Positions 31,153 through 42,136 of a stretch of 64,000 nt of DNA are shown one piece after another; within the stretch, counting starts at the first letter, position 1; every line of letters begins with the position of its first letter. The notes under the pieces were generated by a model, which worked only from the letters and a program-made list of their open reading frames with translations, was not told the origin of the DNA and did no database searches. The stretch lies in assembly GCF_009380155.1 (NCBI RefSeq), contig NZ_WHUV01000007.1, forward strand, positions 1 through 64,000, given 5' to 3'. The translations under genes were made by a program, and so were the position numbers. The stretch is from Pseudomonas piscis. Lineage in GTDB: Bacteria; Pseudomonadota; Gammaproteobacteria; Pseudomonadales; Pseudomonadaceae.

Positions 31153-31174
31153 TTTGTTATTACAGCGATATTAT
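31146..31174 (+). promoter_or_regulatory. Sigma-70 promoter of the alpha operon
   Basis: TTGATT (31146-31151) and TATTAT (31169-31174) are separated by 17 bases. The leader to rpsM would be about 50 bases. Confidence 0.7.
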
Positions 31175-31233
31175 CTCGCGCCCTATTTCTTGGCTTCCGG
31201 GGCGTAGGTAGCTGTCAATTGGAGTCCCACTGA

Positions 31234-31590
31234 ATGGCCCGTATTGCAGGCGTTAACATTCCAGATAACAAGCATACTGTTATCTCGCTGACCTACATCT
31301 ATGGTGTTGGTCGCACTACTGCACACAAAATCTGTGCAGTGACTGGGGTCAACCCAGCTGCGAAGATCAAGGATCTGAGCGACGAGCAAATTGAACAGCT
31401 GCGTGGCGAAGTGGCGAAGTTCACCACTGAAGGTGACCTGCGTCGCGAAAACAACATGAAAATCAAACGCTTGATGGACCTGGGCTGCTATCGCGGTCTG
31501 CGCCATCGTCGTGGTCTGCCAGTACGCGGTCAGCGTACCAAGACCAACGCGCGTACTCGCAAAGGTCCGCGTAAGCCGATCCGCAAGTAA
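31234..31590 (+). CDS. rpsM: 30S ribosomal protein S13
   Basis: A 118-residue S13, which forms bridges to the large subunit and contacts P-site tRNA. It starts MARIAGVNIPDNKHTVISL and has the basic tail RTKTNARTRKGPRKPIRK. Confidence 0.97.
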   Translation: MARIAGVNIPDNKHTVISLTYIYGVGRTTAHKICAVTGVNPAAKIKDLSDEQIEQLRGEVAKFTTEGDLRRENNMKIKRLMDLGCYRGLRHRRGLPVRGQRTKTNARTRKGPRKPIRK

Positions 31591-31620
31591 TCGCACCAGC
31601 GAATCGACAGGAATTTAGTC

Positions 31621-32010
31621 ATGGCAAAACCTGCTGCTCGTCCTCGTAAGAAAATCAAAAAGACAGTGGTTGATGGCATCGCCCATATCCACGCGTCTTT
31701 CAACAACACCATCGTGACCATCACCGACCGTCAGGGTAACGCTCTTTCCTGGGCAACCTCCGGTGGTTCGGGTTTCCGCGGTTCTCGTAAGTCCACTCCG
31801 TTCGCTGCTCAAGTAGCTGCTGAGCGTGCTGGCCAAGCTGCGCTGGAATATGGCCTGAAGAACCTCGACGTTAACGTCAAGGGCCCAGGTCCAGGTCGTG
31901 AATCCGCAGTTCGTGCTCTGAACGGCTGTGGCTACAAGATCGCCAGCATCACCGACGTGACGCCAATCCCGCACAACGGGTGCCGTCCGCCGAAGAAGCG
32001 CCGCGTGTAA
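31621..32010 (+). CDS. rpsK: 30S ribosomal protein S11
   Basis: A 129-residue S11 of the 30S platform near the mRNA exit. The core IAHIHASFNNTIVTITDRQG and the C-terminal DVTPIPHNGCRPPKKRR are canonical. Confidence 0.97.
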   Translation: MAKPAARPRKKIKKTVVDGIAHIHASFNNTIVTITDRQGNALSWATSGGSGFRGSRKSTPFAAQVAAERAGQAALEYGLKNLDVNVKGPGPGRESAVRALNGCGYKIASITDVTPIPHNGCRPPKKRRV

Positions 32011-32028
32011 TCCAGGAGATTGTAAAGA

Positions 32029-32649
32029 ATGGCTCGTTACATTGGTCCAAAATGCAAACTGGCTCGTCGCGAAGGCACCGATCTCTTCCTGAAGAGCGGT
32101 GTGCGCGCTATCGAATCCAAGTGCAACATCGAAGCAGCTCCTGGCATCCACGGCCAGCGTCGTGGTCGTCAATCCGACTACGGTACCCAGCTGCGTGAAA
32201 AGCAAAAAGTTCGTCGTATCTACGGCGTTCTGGAACGTCAATTCAGCGGTTACTACAAACAAGCCGCCGGCAAGAAGGGCGCAACTGGTGAGAACCTGTT
32301 GCAGCTGCTGGAATGCCGTCTGGACAACGTTGTATACCGCATGGGCTTCGGCTCCACTCGTGCCGAATCCCGTCAGCTGGTATCGCACAAGTCGATCAGC
32401 GTAAACGGTCAGACCGTTAACGTTCCGTCCTACCAGGTTCGTGCTGGTGACGTGGTCGCTGTTCGTGAGAAAGCAAAAAATCAACTTCGCATTGTCCAAG
32501 CTCTCGATCTGTGTGCTCAACGTGGCCGCGTAGAATGGGTAGAAGTAGACACTGAGAAGAAGTCGGGCGTTTTCAAGAACGTTCCAGCTCGCAGTGATCT
32601 GTCCGCCGACATCAACGAAAGCCTGATTGTCGAGCTCTACTCCAAGTAA
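32029..32649 (+). CDS. rpsD: 30S ribosomal protein S4
   Basis: A 206-residue S4, a primary 16S rRNA binder at the mRNA entry site. The S4 RNA-binding domain is near residues 93-150 (RLDNVVYRMGFGSTRAESRQ). In E. coli S4 represses the alpha operon. Confidence 0.97.
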   Translation: MARYIGPKCKLARREGTDLFLKSGVRAIESKCNIEAAPGIHGQRRGRQSDYGTQLREKQKVRRIYGVLERQFSGYYKQAAGKKGATGENLLQLLECRLDNVVYRMGFGSTRAESRQLVSHKSISVNGQTVNVPSYQVRAGDVVAVREKAKNQLRIVQALDLCAQRGRVEWVEVDTEKKSGVFKNVPARSDLSADINESLIVELYSK

Positions 32650-32671
32650 GGGCTAGAAAATAGGTGCATCC

Positions 32672-33673
32672 ATGCAGATTTCGGTAAATGAGTTCCTGAC
32701 ACCCCGCCATATTGATGTGCAGGTTGTCAGTCCAACCCGCGCCAAGATCACCCTCGAGCCTCTCGAGCGTGGTTTTGGCCACACCCTGGGCAACGCGCTG
32801 CGCCGCATCCTGTTGTCCTCAATGCCCGGCTGTGCAGTAGTCGAGGCCGAGATTGACGGTGTGCTCCACGAGTACAGCGCCATCGAAGGTGTACAGGAAG
32901 ACGTAATTGAAATCCTGTTGAACCTTAAAGGTCTGGCTATCAAGCTGCACGGCCGTGACGAAGTTACGCTGACCTTGTCGAAGAAGGGTTCGGGGGTGGT
33001 TACCGCTGCCGATATTCAGCTGGATCATGATGTCGAGATCGTTAATCCCGATCACGTAATCGCTAACCTGGCGTCTAACGGCGCTCTGAACATGAAGCTC
33101 GTAGTAGCTCGTGGTCGTGGTTATGAGCCGGCCGACTCGCGTCAAAGCGATGAAGACGAAAGCCGCAGCATTGGTCGCTTGCAGCTCGACTCTTCGTTCA
33201 GCCCGGTTCGCCGTATCGCATACGTGGTGGAAAACGCCCGTGTCGAGCAGCGTACCAACCTGGACAAGCTGGTTATTGATCTGGAAACCAACGGTACTCT
33301 GGACCCTGAAGAGGCTATCCGCCGTGCTGCAACCATCCTGCAACAGCAGTTGGCTGCGTTCGTCGACCTCAAAGGTGACAGTGAGCCAGTGGTAGTCGAG
33401 CAGGAAGACGAGATCGATCCGATCCTGCTTCGCCCGGTTGACGATCTGGAACTGACTGTACGTTCGGCTAACTGCCTTAAGGCGGAAAACATTTACTACA
33501 TCGGCGACCTGATTCAGCGTACCGAAGTAGAACTGTTGAAGACTCCGAACCTGGGCAAGAAATCCTTGACTGAAATCAAGGATGTTCTGGCCTCCCGCGG
33601 TCTGTCCCTCGGCATGCGCCTCGATAACTGGCCGCCTGCAAGTCTTAAGAAGGACGACAAGGCGACTGCCTGA
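32672..33673 (+). CDS. rpoA: RNA polymerase subunit alpha
   Basis: A 333-residue alpha subunit. The N-terminal dimerisation domain (residues 1-235, with RGFGHTLGNALRRILLSSMPG) assembles beta and beta'. The C-terminal domain (from about 250) binds UP elements and activators, with RSANCLKAENIYYIGDL and the NLGKKSLTEIK helix. It lies between rpsD and rplQ as usual. Confidence 0.97.
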   Translation: MQISVNEFLTPRHIDVQVVSPTRAKITLEPLERGFGHTLGNALRRILLSSMPGCAVVEAEIDGVLHEYSAIEGVQEDVIEILLNLKGLAIKLHGRDEVTLTLSKKGSGVVTAADIQLDHDVEIVNPDHVIANLASNGALNMKLVVARGRGYEPADSRQSDEDESRSIGRLQLDSSFSPVRRIAYVVENARVEQRTNLDKLVIDLETNGTLDPEEAIRRAATILQQQLAAFVDLKGDSEPVVVEQEDEIDPILLRPVDDLELTVRSANCLKAENIYYIGDLIQRTEVELLKTPNLGKKSLTEIKDVLASRGLSLGMRLDNWPPASLKKDDKATA

Positions 33674-33715
33674 TCGTCGTAATCACCGAACGTTGTGTTT
33701 GGTAAGGAATGAACC

Positions 33716-34102
33716 ATGCGTCATCGTAAAAGTGGGCGTCACCTGAGCCGCACCAGCTCGCACCGCAAGGCCATGTTCCAGAACATGGCGGTGTCGCTGT
33801 TCGAGCACGAGCTGATCAAAACTACCCTGCCGAAAGCCAAAGAACTGCGCCGCGTTGCCGAGCCGCTGATCACTCTGGCCAAGACAGACAGCGTTGCTAA
33901 CCGTCGTCTGGCATTCGACCGTACTCGTTCGAAAGCTATCGTTGGTAAGCTCTTCAACGATCTGGGCAAGCGTTACGCTACCCGTGAGGGCGGCTACCTG
34001 CGCATCCTCAAGTGCGGTTTCCGCGCTGGCGACAACGCTCCTATGGCGTACGTTGAACTGGTTGATCGTGCTGTCGGCGGCGAAGCTGTATCCGCTGAGT
34101 AA
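33716..34102 (+). CDS. rplQ: 50S ribosomal protein L17
   Basis: A 128-residue L17 at the tunnel exit. It starts MRHRKSGRHLSRTSSHRKAM and ends the ribosomal super-cluster, followed by a terminator. Confidence 0.97.
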   Translation: MRHRKSGRHLSRTSSHRKAMFQNMAVSLFEHELIKTTLPKAKELRRVAEPLITLAKTDSVANRRLAFDRTRSKAIVGKLFNDLGKRYATREGGYLRILKCGFRAGDNAPMAYVELVDRAVGGEAVSAE

Positions 34103-34122
34103 GACGTCAGTCTGAAACAAGG

Positions 34123-34148
34123 AACCGGGCCTAGTGCCCGGTTTTTTG
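34123..34148 (+). terminator. Terminator of the ribosomal super-cluster
   Basis: AACCGGGC (34123-34130) and GCCCGGTT (34136-34143) with loop CTAGT, followed by TTTT. It lies 20 bases after rplQ. Confidence 0.9.
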
Positions 34149-34277
34149 TGTGCCCATTCATTGTTAATTTCTATCGTTTTGCGAAATCTAATGCATTGGA
34201 TGTTGTAACAATCATGGTCAATACTCTTTCTCAGCCGATTAGCCGGCAGTTCCAAGACAGACAGAGGAATATTGAGC

Positions 34278-35726
34278 ATGAGCCAGACCAAAGTTCTTAC
34301 GACCGCAAGTGGCGCTCCTGTCGCTGACAATCAGAATTCCCGTTCTGCTGGCCCCCGTGGCCCGCTGCTTCTCGACGATTTCCACCTGATCGAAAAGCTT
34401 GCCCATTTCAACCGCGAAAACATTCCTGAGCGCCGTGTGCACGCCAAGGGCTCGGGCGCCTATGGCACCTTCACGGTTTCCCGCGACATCACGCAGTACA
34501 CCAGCGCCAAGCTGTTCGAGTCGGTAGGCAAGAAGACCCCGACCTTCCTGCGCTTTTCCACTGTAGGTGGTGAGCGTGGCTCGGCCGATACCGAGCGTGA
34601 CCCGCGCGGTTTTGCTCTGAAGTTCTATACCGAGGAAGGCAACTGGGACATCGTCGGTAACAACACTCCGGTGTTCTTCATTCGAGATCCGCTGAAGTTT
34701 CCAGACTTCATCCACACCCAGAAACGCCTTCCCCAGAGCAACCTGAAGAGCGCCCAGGCAATGTGGGACTTCTGGTCGCACTCGCCAGAGGCTCTGCACC
34801 AGGTCACCATCTTGTTCTCCGACCGGGGTATCCCGGATGGCTACCGTCATATGCACGGTTTCGGCAGCCATACCTATAGCCTGATCAACGCGAAGGGCGA
34901 GCGGCACTGGGTCAAGTGGCACTACAAGACCAAGCAAGGGATCAAGAACCTGGCTCCGGCAGAGGCTGCTCGCTTGGCTGGCACCGATCCGGACTACGCC
35001 CAGCGTGACCTGTTCAATGCTATCGAGCGTGGTGAGTTCCCGAAATGGAGCGTTTGCATCCAGATCATGACCGAGGCCCAGGCTGCAGCGCACTACGAGA
35101 ATCCCTTCGATGTGACCAAGACCTGGTCGCAGAAGGAGTTCCCGTTGATCGAGGTGGGTGAACTGGAGTTGAACCGCAACCCGCTTAACTACTTCGCCGA
35201 GGTCGAACAGGCGGCGTTTGGTCCAAGCAACATGGTTCCCGGTGTCGGGCTGTCGCCAGATCGCATGCTGCAGGGCCGGGTGTTTGCCTACGCCGATGCG
35301 CATCGCTATCGCGTTGGTACCAATCACCAGCAACTGCCGGTGAATGCGCCGCTGAGCCCGGTCAATAGCTACCAGCGCGATGGGGCGATGGCGTTTGGCA
35401 CCAATGGTGGCGCAGCGCCGAACTACGAGCCGAACAGCTACAGCGACGCGCCGAAGCAAGCACCTCGTTATGCAGAGCCAGCGCTGGCTCTGAGTGGCGC
35501 AGCCGATCGCTACGATCATCGTGAGGATACGGACTACTACAGCCACGCAGGCGCTCTGTTCCGTCTCATGGATGACGGGCAGAAGGCTTTGTTGATCAAC
35601 AACATTGCTGGCGCCATGGCCGGCGTTACAGCCGATGTAGTGCAGCGTCAGTTGCAACACTTCTTCAAGGCTGATCAAGCCTATGGAGAAGGTATTGCCA
35701 AAGCCTTGGGCGTATCGCTCAAGTAA
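34278..35726 (+). CDS. katA: Catalase (monofunctional heme, small-subunit type)
   Basis: A 482-residue heme catalase that converts hydrogen peroxide to water and oxygen. The distal histidine is His55 in RRVHAKGSGAYG, the distal asparagine lies in VGNNTPVFF (128-129), and the proximal tyrosine is in the RVFAYADAHRYR motif near residue 337. The length fits the small-subunit catalases that bind NADPH. ATG 34278 follows AGAGGAAT by about nine bases; a TTG two codons earlier is too close to that site. No signal peptide is seen. The next gene is a ferritin, the katA-ferritin order of P. aeruginosa, linking peroxide defence with iron storage. Confidence 0.95.
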   Translation: MSQTKVLTTASGAPVADNQNSRSAGPRGPLLLDDFHLIEKLAHFNRENIPERRVHAKGSGAYGTFTVSRDITQYTSAKLFESVGKKTPTFLRFSTVGGERGSADTERDPRGFALKFYTEEGNWDIVGNNTPVFFIRDPLKFPDFIHTQKRLPQSNLKSAQAMWDFWSHSPEALHQVTILFSDRGIPDGYRHMHGFGSHTYSLINAKGERHWVKWHYKTKQGIKNLAPAEAARLAGTDPDYAQRDLFNAIERGEFPKWSVCIQIMTEAQAAAHYENPFDVTKTWSQKEFPLIEVGELELNRNPLNYFAEVEQAAFGPSNMVPGVGLSPDRMLQGRVFAYADAHRYRVGTNHQQLPVNAPLSPVNSYQRDGAMAFGTNGGAAPNYEPNSYSDAPKQAPRYAEPALALSGAADRYDHREDTDYYSHAGALFRLMDDGQKALLINNIAGAMAGVTADVVQRQLQHFFKADQAYGEGIAKALGVSLK

Positions 35727-35743
35727 GTCTAAATAAGAAGCAG

Positions 35744-35769
35744 AACCGCCCTCATTTGGGCGGTTTTTG
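35744..35769 (+). terminator. Terminator after katA
   Basis: AACCGCCC and GGGCGGTT form an eight-pair stem around TCATTT, followed by TTTGCG. It separates katA from the ferritin gene. Confidence 0.85.
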
Positions 35770-35881
35770 CGTTATTTGTACTACTTTTCTCGGATAATCT
35801 TCACTTTTCCTGCTGTTTTTGAGTGACCTGCGAGTCAGCTTGGTTCAAACTATCCACTTTCAAGCAGGGAGATGTAGGGCG

Positions 35882-36346
35882 ATGCAAGGTCATCCCGACG
35901 TAATCGATTACCTCAACACGTTGCTGACGGGAGAACTGGCAGCACGCGACCAATATTTCATTCATTCGCGGATGTACGAAGACTGGGGCTTCACCAAGCT
36001 CTATGAGCGCATCAACCACGAGATGGAGGAAGAGGCACAACACGCTGACGCCTTGATCCGCCGCATCCTGATGCTCGAAGGCACGCCGCGCATGCGTCCT
36101 GACGATCTCGACACTGGCACCACTGTGCCGGACATGCTGGCCAGCGACCTGCGCCTGGAATACAAAGTGCGCGCGGCACTGTGCAAAGGAATCGAGTTGT
36201 GCGAACTGCACAAGGACTATATCAGCCGTGACATCCTGCGGGTCCAACTGGCGGACACCGAGGAAGACCACACCTACTGGCTGGAAAAGCAACTGGGTCT
36301 GATCAAGTCCATCGGCCTGGAGAACTACCTGCAATCGCAGTTCTGA
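35882..36346 (+). CDS. ftnA: Bacterial ferritin (FtnA type, often annotated BfrA)
   Basis: A 154-residue ferritin subunit expected to form a 24-mer iron-storage shell. Ferroxidase ligands are visible at Glu18, Glu51 and His54. Residue 52, the heme-ligating methionine of bacterioferritins, is alanine (EEEAQHADAL). The P. aeruginosa protein at the same position next to katA was reclassified as a non-heme ferritin FtnA for this kind of reason, so I use that name although database names will often say bacterioferritin. ATG 35882 is preferred; an upstream TTG adds 21 residues outside the ferritin fold. Confidence 0.9.
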   Translation: MQGHPDVIDYLNTLLTGELAARDQYFIHSRMYEDWGFTKLYERINHEMEEEAQHADALIRRILMLEGTPRMRPDDLDTGTTVPDMLASDLRLEYKVRAALCKGIELCELHKDYISRDILRVQLADTEEDHTYWLEKQLGLIKSIGLENYLQSQF

Positions 36347-36383
36347 TTGCAGGCGGCGTTGGCCATTGGCGGACGCAAGAAAT

Positions 36384-36422
36384 AAAAAGCCCCTGGCGCC
36401 CTAAGGTGCCAGGGGCTTTTTG
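36384..36422. terminator. Bidirectional terminator between ftnA and uvrA
   Basis: AAAAAGCCCCTGGC and GCCAGGGGCTTTTT form a 14-pair stem with A and T tracts on either side. It can end ftnA on the + strand and uvrA on the minus strand. Confidence 0.9.
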
Positions 36423-36429
36423 ATGGGCC

Positions 36430-39264
<2,835 letters not shown>

Positions 39265-39312
39265 AAGAGGCCTCGATCGGCGGGCGTAAAGGCAGGAGTA
39301 TAAAACTAAACA

Positions 39313-39328
39313 CTGGATGGATGCACAC
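39313..39328 (-). promoter_or_regulatory. Possible LexA (SOS) box upstream of uvrA
   Basis: CTGGATGGATGCACAC matches CTG-x-AT-x6-ACA of the gammaproteobacterial LexA consensus (CTGTATATNNNNACAG) except at the last base and inner positions. It lies 49 bases from the uvrA start, a position that fits SOS control of uvrA known in relatives. The match is imperfect. Confidence 0.35.
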
Positions 39329-39441
39329 CATTGGCGGTGGTTTTTCGATCGCCGGGAAGGGCTGCGCGGCAAAGCGTCGCCATATATCCCCTCAATCGAT
39401 CGGACTGGTAGAATCGCCGCCGGTTCATACGAGGTTATTCC

Positions 39442-40836
39442 ATGCACGATCCCCACAGCGAACGCATGAGTGGTGGCGAGACCCGCGCGGCAAGCGGCCT
39501 GGCCTTGGTGTTCGCCTTCCGTATGCTTGGCATGTTCATGGTGTTGCCGGTCCTGGCGACCTATGGAATGGATCTGGCGGGTGCCACACCGGCCCTGATC
39601 GGCCTGGCGATCGGCGCGTACGGCCTGACCCAGGCGTTGTTCCAGATTCCCTTCGGCATCATTTCCGACCGCATCGGGCGGCGCCCGGTGATCTACCTGG
39701 GCCTGATCGTGTTCGCCCTGGGCAGCGTGCTGGCAGCCAACGCGGATTCCATCTGGGGTGTGATCGCCGGACGTATCCTGCAGGGCGCGGGAGCGATTTC
39801 CGCGGCGGTGATGGCGCTGTTGTCCGACTTGACTCGCGAGCAGCACCGGACCAAGGCCATGGCCATGATCGGCATGACCATCGGTCTGTCCTTCGCCGTG
39901 GCGATGGTGGTCGGTCCGCTGCTGACCCGTAGCTTCGGCCTTTCGGGGCTGTTCCTGGCCACCGGGGCCATGGCCCTGGTGGGTATCCTGATCATCGCCT
40001 TCATCGTGCCGCGTTCTACCGGCCCGCTGCAGCACCGCGAGTCCGGCGTGGCGCGCCAGGCCCTGGTCCCCACGCTCAAACACCCCGACCTGTTGCGCCT
40101 GGACCTGGGCATCTTCGTGCTCCACGCGATGCTGATGTCGAGCTTCGTCGCATTGCCCCTGGCTCTGGTGGAAAAAGCCGGCTTGCCCAAGGAGCAGCAT
40201 TGGTGGGTGTACCTGACCGCGCTGCTGATTTCGTTCTTCGCCATGATCCCGTTCATCATCTATGGCGAGAAGAAACGCAAAATGAAACGAGTCTTGCTGG
40301 GCGCGGTGAGTACGCTGCTGCTCACCGAGCTATTCTTCTGGGAGTTCGGCAACGGCTTGCAAGCGCTGGTGATCGGCACCGTGGTGTTCTTCACCGCTTT
40401 CAACCTGCTGGAGGCTTCCCTGCCATCGCTGATCAGCAAGGTCTCGCCGGCGGGCGGCAAGGGAACGGCGATGGGGGTGTACTCCACCAGCCAGTTCCTC
40501 GGTTCGGCATTGGGCGGCATCCTCGGCGGCTGGTTGTTCCAGCATGGCGGTTTGTCGGTTGTGTTCCTCGGATGCGCAGGTCTGGCTGCACTCTGGCTGG
40601 CCTTTGCTGTTACCATGCGCGAGCCCCCGTATGTGACGAGCCTGCGCTTGCCGTTATCGCCCGAAGCGATCCGCGAAGCCGGCCTGGTCGAGCGCCTGAA
40701 GGCTGTCGCAGGGGTAACAGATGCCGTGGTGGTAGCCGAGGAGGCTGCCATTTACATCAAATTGGACACCGAATTATTGGATCGCGCGACCCTCGAGCAG
40801 CTGGTCAATCCAGCGCCTTCGTCGCGTGAAGCCTAG
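39442..40836 (+). CDS. MFS transporter, YajR-like, with C-terminal cytosolic domain
   Basis: A 464-residue major facilitator transporter in the inner membrane. About 12 membrane segments span residues 15-395, with the motif A sequence FGIISDRIGRRPV between segments 2 and 3. The last 55 or so residues (VERLKAVAGVTDAVVVAEEAAIYIKLD) form a small ferredoxin-like domain like the YAM domain of E. coli YajR. Substrate is unknown; proton-driven drug or metabolite export is likely by family. It is divergent from uvrA and nine bases before ssb, the conserved uvrA-MFS-ssb arrangement of pseudomonads. Confidence 0.88.
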   Translation: MHDPHSERMSGGETRAASGLALVFAFRMLGMFMVLPVLATYGMDLAGATPALIGLAIGAYGLTQALFQIPFGIISDRIGRRPVIYLGLIVFALGSVLAANADSIWGVIAGRILQGAGAISAAVMALLSDLTREQHRTKAMAMIGMTIGLSFAVAMVVGPLLTRSFGLSGLFLATGAMALVGILIIAFIVPRSTGPLQHRESGVARQALVPTLKHPDLLRLDLGIFVLHAMLMSSFVALPLALVEKAGLPKEQHWWVYLTALLISFFAMIPFIIYGEKKRKMKRVLLGAVSTLLLTELFFWEFGNGLQALVIGTVVFFTAFNLLEASLPSLISKVSPAGGKGTAMGVYSTSQFLGSALGGILGGWLFQHGGLSVVFLGCAGLAALWLAFAVTMREPPYVTSLRLPLSPEAIREAGLVERLKAVAGVTDAVVVAEEAAIYIKLDTELLDRATLEQLVNPAPSSREA

Positions 40837-40845
40837 GAGAACGTT

Positions 40846-41352
40846 ATGGCCCGTGGGGTTAACAAAGTCATATTGGTCGGCACTTGCGGCCAGGATCCCG
40901 AAGTTCGCTACCTGCCTAACGGTAACGCCGTGACCAACCTGAGCCTGGCCACCAGCGAACAGTGGACCGACAAGCAGACCGGCCAGAAGGTCGAGCGTAC
41001 CGAGTGGCACCGTGTATCGATGTTCGGCAAGGTCGCCGAGATCGCCGGCGAATACCTGCGCAAGGGTTCGCAGGTGTACATCGAAGGCAAGCTGCAGACC
41101 CGCGAGTGGGAAAAAGACGGCATCAAGCGCTACACCACCGAGATCATCGTCGACATGCAGGGCACCATGCAGCTGCTGGGCGGCCGTCCTCAACAGGGCG
41201 ACCAACAGGGCGGCGGCAACAACTACCAGCAGTCCGCACCTCGCCAGCAGGCACCACGCCCGCAACAGGCTCCGCAGCGTCCAGCGCCACAACAGCCTGC
41301 GCCGCAGCCGGCACCGGACTTCGACAGCTTCGATGACGATATTCCGTTCTAA
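40846..41352 (+). CDS. ssb: Single-stranded DNA-binding protein
   Basis: A 168-residue SSB that coats single-stranded DNA in replication and repair. The OB fold spans residues 1-110 (MARGVNKVILVGTCGQDPEV onward). A flexible linker rich in Gln and Pro follows, ending in the acidic tail DFDSFDDDIPF that recruits partner enzymes. It starts nine bases after the transporter gene with GGAG upstream, so it may be cotranscribed with it. Confidence 0.97.
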   Translation: MARGVNKVILVGTCGQDPEVRYLPNGNAVTNLSLATSEQWTDKQTGQKVERTEWHRVSMFGKVAEIAGEYLRKGSQVYIEGKLQTREWEKDGIKRYTTEIIVDMQGTMQLLGGRPQQGDQQGGGNNYQQSAPRQQAPRPQQAPQRPAPQQPAPQPAPDFDSFDDDIPF

Positions 41353-41385
41353 GCTGCTCCCCGGAACTTCTCTGAAGTCTCCTGC

Positions 41386-41416
41386 GAAAACCCCCGCCTA
41401 GCGGGGGTTTTCATTT
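41386..41416. terminator. Terminator after ssb
   Basis: GAAAACCCCCGC and GCGGGGGTTTTC form a 12-pair stem with a CTA loop, followed by ATTTC. Symmetric A and T runs allow action on both strands. Confidence 0.88.
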
Positions 41417-41468
41417 CTACTCTACCGGACGTACAAACCCCCGGTGCGTCGGCAATCGCCCGGGGGCA

Positions 41469-42023
41469 TGAGCAAGACACCATGGATGGAGGTCTTACAT
41501 AAGGCGCTGCAAGCGGCTGCCTGGGGGCATCGTGAATGGGCCGCCAGGCCACCATCTGGCGATTGGCCTGGGCACCGGTATCGCCCTCGGACGCCAGGCG
41601 CGATGACCGTGTCGTCGTTCAGTGGCCTGGGGCGCAGCTTCTATCTGCTCCAGCTCGCGGCCTTGCTGAATGCCGTGGGGCCCGTTGCGGGCACCTGCAC
41701 AAGACGGGCGATGCGCTGCTGTTTTCCGCCTCCGTCGCCATTGCCACCTTCGCCGATGTCTTGTCCCGGGCCTTGTGCGATTGGCTGGGCGATGAGTATG
41801 ACCGCCAGCGCCTGCTGGCGTCATTCCCTTCGGTGCCCTGGTCGGTGGCGCATTCGCCGAGACGTTGGGCACAAGCACAGCCATGGCAGTGCTCGGCTTG
41901 CTGATCATCCTGGCCGTGACGCCTTGCATGTTCAGCGGGGCGCTGGTCCGGGTGCTGGGCATGAACGATGATCGGCTCAGGAATGCCTGCAACGACCTCT
42001 ACCCCGGGGCTGTCGTAGATTGA
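41469..42023 (+). pseudogene. Frameshifted remnant of a membrane-protein gene
   Basis: No single frame gives a credible protein, but successive + frames do. They read GHHLAIGLGTGIALGRQAR up to a stop near 41605, then SFYLLQLAALLNAVGPVAG (about 41636-41690), then TGDALLFSASVAIATFADVL and RALCDWLGDEYDRQRLLA (about 41705-41820), and last FAETLGTSTAMAVLGLLIIL and ALVRVLGMNDDRLRNACNDL up to a stop at 42023. These are hydrophobic, membrane-segment-like pieces joined by at least two frameshifts. I do not recognise the family with certainty; a small multipass membrane protein is as far as the sequence goes. The rest of the gap between ssb and the propeller gene holds only the ssb terminator. Confidence 0.55.
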
Positions 42024-42136
42024 CGCAGGGGGCGCTGGCCCTCACCGCCCGAGCATCGCTGATGCACTGTGCGCTGCGGTCCGCTGAAGGCAGCCGTAGC
42101 GCACAGCCAGTTCAGCCACATTGGCCGACCGGGTTC

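Noticed and set aside
35882..36346. Classification as heme-containing bacterioferritin
   Set aside because: The heme-ligating Met52 is replaced by Ala.
39265..40200. Upstream extension of the uvrA open frame by about 312 codons
   Set aside because: It runs antisense through the MFS transporter gene; UvrA homology begins exactly at the TTG at 39264.
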